Part shown: positions 58,390 to 64,000 of the stretch, one piece after another
How the letters are laid out: every line of letters starts with the position of its first letter
Numbering within the stretch: position 1 is the first letter of the stretch
Position numbers and translations under genes: made by a program
The notes under the pieces: model-generated
Seen by the model: the letters and a program-made list of their open reading frames with translations, nothing else
The model's database searches: none
What the model was told of the DNA's origin: nothing
Assembly: GCA_034359265.1 (NCBI GenBank)
Contig: CP136896.1
Location: 68,583,501 to 68,647,500 of the forward strand
DNA length: 64,000 nucleotides
Direction: 5' to 3'
From: Canna indica
Lineage: Eukaryota; Streptophyta; Magnoliopsida; Zingiberales; Cannaceae

Positions 58390-59272
58390 GGGAGAAGTGC
58401 CGATTTGATCCTATAAGTTGTTAATTTTTTGGACTTTGGTCCATTAATTTTCATGTTGGTATTTTCGATTATGTAAGTTAATTTGCTCTATAATACATAT
58501 TTGGTCTTATCCGTGACGATTCGTTAACTCTCCGTAAATGTGAACTAACGTTGTTCATACACGTTGACATATTTAGTTCTATAAGTTTCATTTAAAATTT
58601 TTCAGTCCTATATGTTTGCCCCGTAGTACAGATTTGATCATATATATTTGCCTCATAGCACAAATTTGGTCCAATATATTTGCCTCATAACACAAATTTG
58701 ATCATATCTGTGATGGTTTGTTAACTCTCCGTCCACGAAAAAATAAACGACGTTATGTCCATATTGACAGAGTTAATTAATGGACCGTCATGAATAGAAC
58801 GAAATCTATGTTACGAAGCAAACTTAAATATGTTACGGAGCAAATCTATCCAGTCTGTCATATAGATTTGGTCATATCCACGACGGTCTATTAACCCCGT
58901 CAACATGGATATAACGTCGTTCATTTTTTCGTGGACAAAGAGTTAATGAACCGTCACGATAAGACTAAATTTATGCCACAGGGCAAAAATATAAGACCAA
59001 ATCTGTTCTACGGGGCAAACATATAAGACTAAAAATTTCGAAATGAAACTTATAGGATCAAATATGTCAACATGTATGAACGACGTTAGTCCACATTGAC
59101 GGAGAGTTAACGGACCATCGCGGATAGGACTAAATCTGTGCTACAGGGCAAATATATAAGATCAAATTTGTACTACAGAGCAAATTTATAGGACCGAAAA
59201 TATCAAAACGAAATTTATAGGACCAAAATCTAAAAAATTAAAAATTTATAGGACCAAATATGCACTTCACCC
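58390..59272. mobile_element. long-hairpin (foldback) MITE
   Basis: 883 bp that is essentially one inverted repeat: a left arm of about 58390-58820 pairs imperfectly with a right arm of about 58850-59272 (left start GGGAGAAGTGC, right start in reverse complement GGGTGAAGTGC; inner blocks such as TTAACTCTCCGT against ACGGAGAGTTAA). The arms also contain short internal repeats of TATTTGGTCCTATAAGTT type. TTTTTTGTAT occurs on both sides (before 58390 and after the T run following 59272), a possible Mutator-like duplication blurred by slippage. No transposase. Confidence 0.7.
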
Positions 59273-59339
59273 TTTTTTTTTGTATTAACTTTGGAATTTT
59301 AGCTATTACTGTTTTGTGCATTGCGTCCATAAAGATTTA

Positions 59340-59850
59340 GCACCCGTTGAAAAATTTCTAATTCTTATATATATTTTACAACATATAAAATTTTAAATTC
59401 ACGTGCTTATAAAATTAACAAATCAAACATTCTAAAATAAAGTATTAATTATAATTATATTGACAGTCATCAACAAAATAAAAAAACCTCTAATTATTTT
59501 TATATACTTTACTGCATAAGAAATTTCAAATATCACATTTTTATAAAATTAGCAAATCTAACAACCTAAAATAAGGTGTCAATTTTAAATTTTACCAAAG
59601 TCTCTCATTATCAATATAACTACAATTAATACCTCATTTCAGATGATTAGATTTGCTAACTTCATAAACATTTAAAATTTAAAATTTCTTTATAGTAAAA
59701 TGCATACAAAAACAATTAAGTATTTTTCATCAAAATTTTTAATTGTTAATATAACTATAATTAACAACTTATTTTAGGTGATTAGATTTGTTATTCATAA
59801 ACATGTTAAATTTAAAATTTTATGTGCAAAAATGCATACCAAAATTCCTA
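59340..59850. repeat. second large inverted repeat
   Basis: An AT-rich region that folds on itself. An outer arm at about 59380-59470 pairs with 59735-59830, and an inner arm at about 59530-59600 pairs with 59605-59690, based on the recurring block AGCAAATCTAA..ACCTAAAATAAG and its complement. Termini and duplication were not found. It may be an older foldback element. Confidence 0.55.
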
Positions 59851-60397
59851 ATTGCTATTAAGTTAATGAATATGATTCGGGGACAATTTGAATATATAAG
59901 TCATGATTATGACAAATACTATAAAGTATTTAATGGTTTTACCCGTAAACCATAAAGTGTTTAAGGCCTTCCAAAATTCTCTAATAAAAATGTATACAAG
60001 TCCGCCAGTTAAATATCATATACAGCAGAGGGACCATATTTGGCATAAAATAATGAAGTAATCCAAATCCTTCTAACACATGAATGGCACAGATGCAGAA
60101 ATGCCGCCATTTCTCTTCCTACTCCAAAGCTACTTCAGGTCAACTATGGATATAGAATTAAAAGCAATGTATACATATTTGGAGCAAATACCAGATCTTA
60201 TGCTAGTCTAGGTGATATATATGCCAACTAGGGCAACAAAGAATGAGCAATAAAGAATGGGAAGGCAAAGCTATCTTTGACTATACTGCTTCTTCAGTGA
60301 AAGAAGCATTTTTATTCACAAAAGGCATCTAACTGAAGAATCATATCAGCTGAATCTATGCCAAATCTGTACCAAATTGTCAATTAGTAGTAGTTCT
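59851..60397. other. region downstream of the epimerase gene
   Basis: Contains the probable 3' UTR of the minus-strand epimerase gene next to 60398; no other gene is recognised. Confidence 0.45.
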
Positions 60398-63300
60398 TCA
60401 TGTGCTTAAGAAATGATGTTTTTGAGAAGTAGGGTAGTTTCCATTAGCATTCTTGGGTAAACCATAAGTAGGGTGCTTTCCGCTAGCAATCTCACGCGAA
60501 ACATAAGGAGGACTTTTCCCCTTAGAAGTCTCCACTGATCCATGACTATGGTGCTTTCCAATAGCATCCTCAGGCGATCCACAAATAGGGTGCTTCAAGT
60601 TAACAGCTTCAGCTAATCTGCAAGTTGCGTGTTTGCCGTTAGCAGTCTCAGTAAATCCATTAGTAGCCGTTGGCGATCCATAAGTCGGGTGCTTTCCATT
60701 AGCAGTCTCAGGTAATCCACAAGTAAGGCGCTTCCCATTAGGAGTCTCAGGTGATCTTTTAGTAGGGTGCTTTCCATTGGTAGTATCTGGAGATCCAGAA
60801 GTAGGGTGTTTTCCATTCATGCTATCAGGCGATCCATACCCCCAAGGGTTTTTGCTAGCCCAGTTCCACTGATCACGACACATGTCTTCGATGCCATACT
60901 TTGCCCTGCACCACAACCACCATCAACTACTGGGTCAAGAAGCTGAACATGTTAAGTCAGCTCTGGAACATCTAACATGATGCAATTTCAAAAAAAAAAT
61001 TGCAAGCAAAAGACAAAACAGGATCATCTATCATTGAACTCAATTCCATGATGCAGTGATGAACTGAACTACTGAAGCATATAAAGGTGAAGGCACGGTG
61101 AATCGTACTTCCAGTGTAGCTCTTTCTCTGCTTTCGCAGTGGATGCATAAACAATTTCAGCATCCCCAGGTCGCCGTCCAGCCATGATCAAAGGGATTTT
61201 CTGAAAGGATATTAAATGTCTTTCAGAAATAAAATAAAGATAGAAACCGGAGATATGTTAAATAAAGAAGATATTAAGAGAAGAGCAGCAGCACCTTTCC
61301 ACAAGCTTTCTCAAATGCTGCCACCATTTCCAGAACAGATGTTCCCTTTCCAGTCCCTAGATTATAGACTTCGCATCCTGGATCACAAAAAGAATCTAAT
61401 CAGAAAAAGCATAGTGATCTTTGGATTAGCTATTAGGGAGTAGTGAAGTCATCACTTGATGGAAGTACAGACCCAGTGGATAATTGAGGGAAACACTAAT
61501 AGTTGGATAGAGTCAGTGATCCATATAACGACTTTGTTATATAAACATTATCAACATAGCACACCAACTTTAAGCCAGCAAACATGATGCCAAAACTTAA
61601 ATTTATACACACCTATCTGAGAGCCTTCAAACAGTTTCTGCATGGCTGCAATATGTCCGTCTGCTAAATCAAGGACGTGAATGTAATCCCTTACCTGAAA
61701 TCACAGTATGCTGTCTATAAGAGCATTTATTGAAATTAAAAGGTCAACTAAACAGCAGAAACATTATGCATATGGCTCCTGGCAGATAGCTGGCAGAAGA
61801 CTGAACAAAATAAGTTTACATGAATAGCAAAAAACATATATGCTGGTGAAACAATACATTATAGAAAAGAAAAAGAAAAATCCTACTGTAAACTAGTAAA
61901 GGGAATACTTTTAGAATCATATATTCCTCAGAACACTGAAAGAGCTCAAACTATGAACAGAAATCAAGATAAGTATTACAAAGTCAAAACTAAGTGCATC
62001 ATCAGAATTAATAAAAATGCAAGAAATGAACAAAACTGAAATACCTATACAAAATTGATAACAAATAGGCATAATCAGTAGTATCTGCTTGGAAATGCTG
62101 ATGCTCTCTAGTCATGCATCTACCCTATAGGCTAGATATACGTCCACATCATTTCTGAACTACACTCATATTTTTTAACAAAAAAAGAATTAAATGGATG
62201 ATCAGAGCAAAACAAGTTCACATGGTAAGGTCAGTACCCCTGTTCCATCCTTGGTTGAATAGTCCTTTCCAAATATTGTAACAGCAGGTCTCCTTCCAAC
62301 AGCAACTTGCTGAACAAAAGGCATCAAATTATTGGGAATTCCATGAGGGTCTTCACCAATGTAACCACTAGGATGAGCTCCGACAGGATTAAAATATCTT
62401 AATAGTATCATGTCCCAATCACTATCACCTTTACAGATATCACGGCAGATATCTTCAGTCATAAGCTGCGATAATAAATACAAGGAATTTTAACCTGAAT
62501 AACGGATGAAAAAAGAAGGAAACTAAATGCAAAGATGAAAAAGAAAAACCTTTGTTCGTCCATATGGGTTCATTGCACATAGAGGAAAATCTTCTGTACA
62601 GGGTACTTCCTTGGGCCATCCATAAACAGTGGCTGATGAGGAGAAAACCAGCTGCAGGTTTTAAGATATTAGACACCTAAGTGGTTTTTGTTTTAGAGAA
62701 CAGTAAGAAAAATGCATGGAGATATTTAGGATGAAGCTCATATAGGCAATAAGGCAATCCTGAGATCTGAATTCAGGAAGTAAAGACACTGTAACTTAGA
62801 AAATTCTCAAACATCAAAATGGTCACAATCAGAATAAACTTAAGCTTCACCAACCAACTTAAAATCTAGCATTTCACTGGGGAAAATCTGACTGGCAACT
62901 ATATGGAGCCTAGGCCCTACTGCCTACTTTGCTTATGGCTTAACTAATATTACTTTATCATACAAAAAGGTCATGGGGTAAGAGAACAGACAATTTGTTA
63001 ATGGACAAGTTTTGTATCAATTGGTTTCTTTTTATATACTGATGCAACAAATAATAGTGAGCAAATTCAATTTACCATGATGTTAGGCATGACAGACGAT
63101 ATCATATCTCAATTCTTGCAAATAGCACTCATACTTCTATTTGTCTATTTTATATTGTTGTTATCTTATGATGTATACTCTGGAAAAGCACCTACAAAGA
63201 TGCATATTCCAATAAAGAAAACTATAAACCTGAAGGATCATGGTAGGAACTAGGAAGGATGCATGGGGATGGTCTGGGAATGATTAATGTGTGCAGCCTT

Positions 63301-64000
63301 ACCCCTTATAGCAAAGAGGTTGTTTCATGAATCAAATCCTAGTCTCCCAAGTCGAAATGGAGTGACCTTACCTTTGTACGAAGGCTCACTGTTAAGTTTC
63401 AACTAGGAAGTATGCATGGAAGGCTACAATTTCATTTTAGATTATTTATTCCAATACTTAATGCAAGAGGGATAACGGGATCGTATAATTTTCATAAACA
63501 TATCAGTGAACATGTTGCTCTGCATATATATAATAGACAATAGACTATAGTAAGTAATTATCATGACTTATTCATATTAATGTACAGGTCTTTGATAAGG
63601 CCTTCTAAGAATTCATTAGTCAAAGCTCACAACCACCCAGGAAGTTTTGCAGTATTAGACTGTGGTGTCCATTTCAACTTCAGAGTGAAGCATCTAGCAG
63701 GATAAAATTTCTTCTCATGATTTTCTATGTTAGTTGGAATGTTGGACCACTATCCTAAAGTTGGTTAACCTCCCACTACTTCTCAATAATATTTATTTAA
63801 TCTATGCTGAACTAGATGGAGCACTATTGCTCATATCATTGCGGAGTTTCTTATTGTTGTGAATATTTCATAATTCCAGACAAGTCTATATGAGAAATAT
63901 GGACCACAATACCTTTTTACATCCATGTGCAGTCATGACTTCGAAAAGATTTATTGTACCAATGAGGTTGTTGTTGTAATAAAGTAAAGGTTTTTTAACA
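60398..64000 (-). CDS. UDP-glucose 4-epimerase, 3' part, with a repeat tail
   Basis: A minus-strand gene continuing past the window edge. Coding exons (high to low): 64000-63913 (partial), 62651-62550, 62465-62238, 61694-61613, 61377-61295, 61200-61109 and 60905-60398, GT-AG with consistent phases; 393 residues are visible and roughly the first 100, with the NAD-binding glycine motif, lie outside. The enzyme interconverts UDP-glucose and UDP-galactose in the cytosol for cell-wall and glycolipid synthesis. Seen: [14 protein letters not shown], the catalytic SSSATVYG and the NPYGRTK catalytic Tyr/Lys, [20 protein letters not shown], and [18 protein letters not shown]. After the normal end ([11 protein letters not shown]) an extra ~145 residues follow, mostly 13-residue repeats. 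Catalytic residues look intact. Confidence 0.95.
60425..60835 (-). repeat. in-frame 39-bp coding minisatellite (epimerase tail)
   Basis: About eleven 13-residue units with consensus G-S/L-P-[DE]-x-x-N-G-K-H-P-T-x, for example [26 protein letters not shown] and [13 protein letters not shown]. One unit is shortened (GSPTATNG). The 39-bp period and the frame are kept throughout and there is no stop codon until QKHHFLST at the end. The tail is rich in Gly, Asn, His, Pro and Thr and probably disordered. Confidence 0.88.

Overview
The window is nuclear DNA of a flowering plant: split genes with GT-AG introns, an intron-containing tRNA-Tyr, and plant LTR retrotransposons, CACTA and hAT elements, MITEs, LINEs and a SINE. 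The very GC-rich, intronless purine-permease gene set in AT-rich DNA hints at a monocot, but that is an inference. I recognise six protein-coding host genes and one tRNA gene.

Layout. 1-6.9 kb: a decayed Ty3/gypsy chromovirus on the minus strand, with an extra partial gag joined beyond its 3' LTR. 6.9-9.7 kb: degraded repeats, an hAT-type MITE and a Harbinger-type MITE. 11.26-15.68 kb (+): a YTH-domain m6A reader (ECT family) in nine coding exons. 19.07-20.21 kb (+): a single-exon purine permease. 21.7-25.1 kb: AT-rich intergenic DNA with two LINE 3' fragments. 25.15-31.36 kb: a complete but defective CACTA transposon with TIRs and a GAC target-site duplication. 31.93-42.17 kb (+): TAF11 in four coding exons; its last intron is about 7 kb, uses a GC donor, and holds a Ty3/gypsy element whose integrase is itself interrupted by an hAT MITE. 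43.99-44.91 kb (+): a small DUF1639 gene. 45.25-45.34 kb (-): tRNA-Tyr(GUA). 47-48 kb: an hAT-like MITE containing a long inverted repeat. 48.6-52.4 kb: an L1-type LINE (-). 53.04-56.34 kb (+): a PH-domain protein in seven coding exons, with a SINE and a LINE fragment in its introns. 56.7-59.9 kb: three hairpin-forming elements. 60.40->64.0 kb (-): the 3' part of a UDP-glucose 4-epimerase gene whose last exon adds an unusual 13-residue tandem-repeat tail.

The host genes are unrelated housekeeping or regulatory genes (RNA modification reading, transport, transcription initiation, nucleotide-sugar metabolism) and do not form a pathway. The main biology is the nested, datable mobile-element history and how it reshapes genes. 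Best leads: TAF11 intron 3 (tandem duplication, then retrotransposon, then MITE, all behind a GC splice donor), the repeat tail of the epimerase, the two MITE families with exact 8-bp duplications, and the long hairpins at 58.4-59.9 kb.
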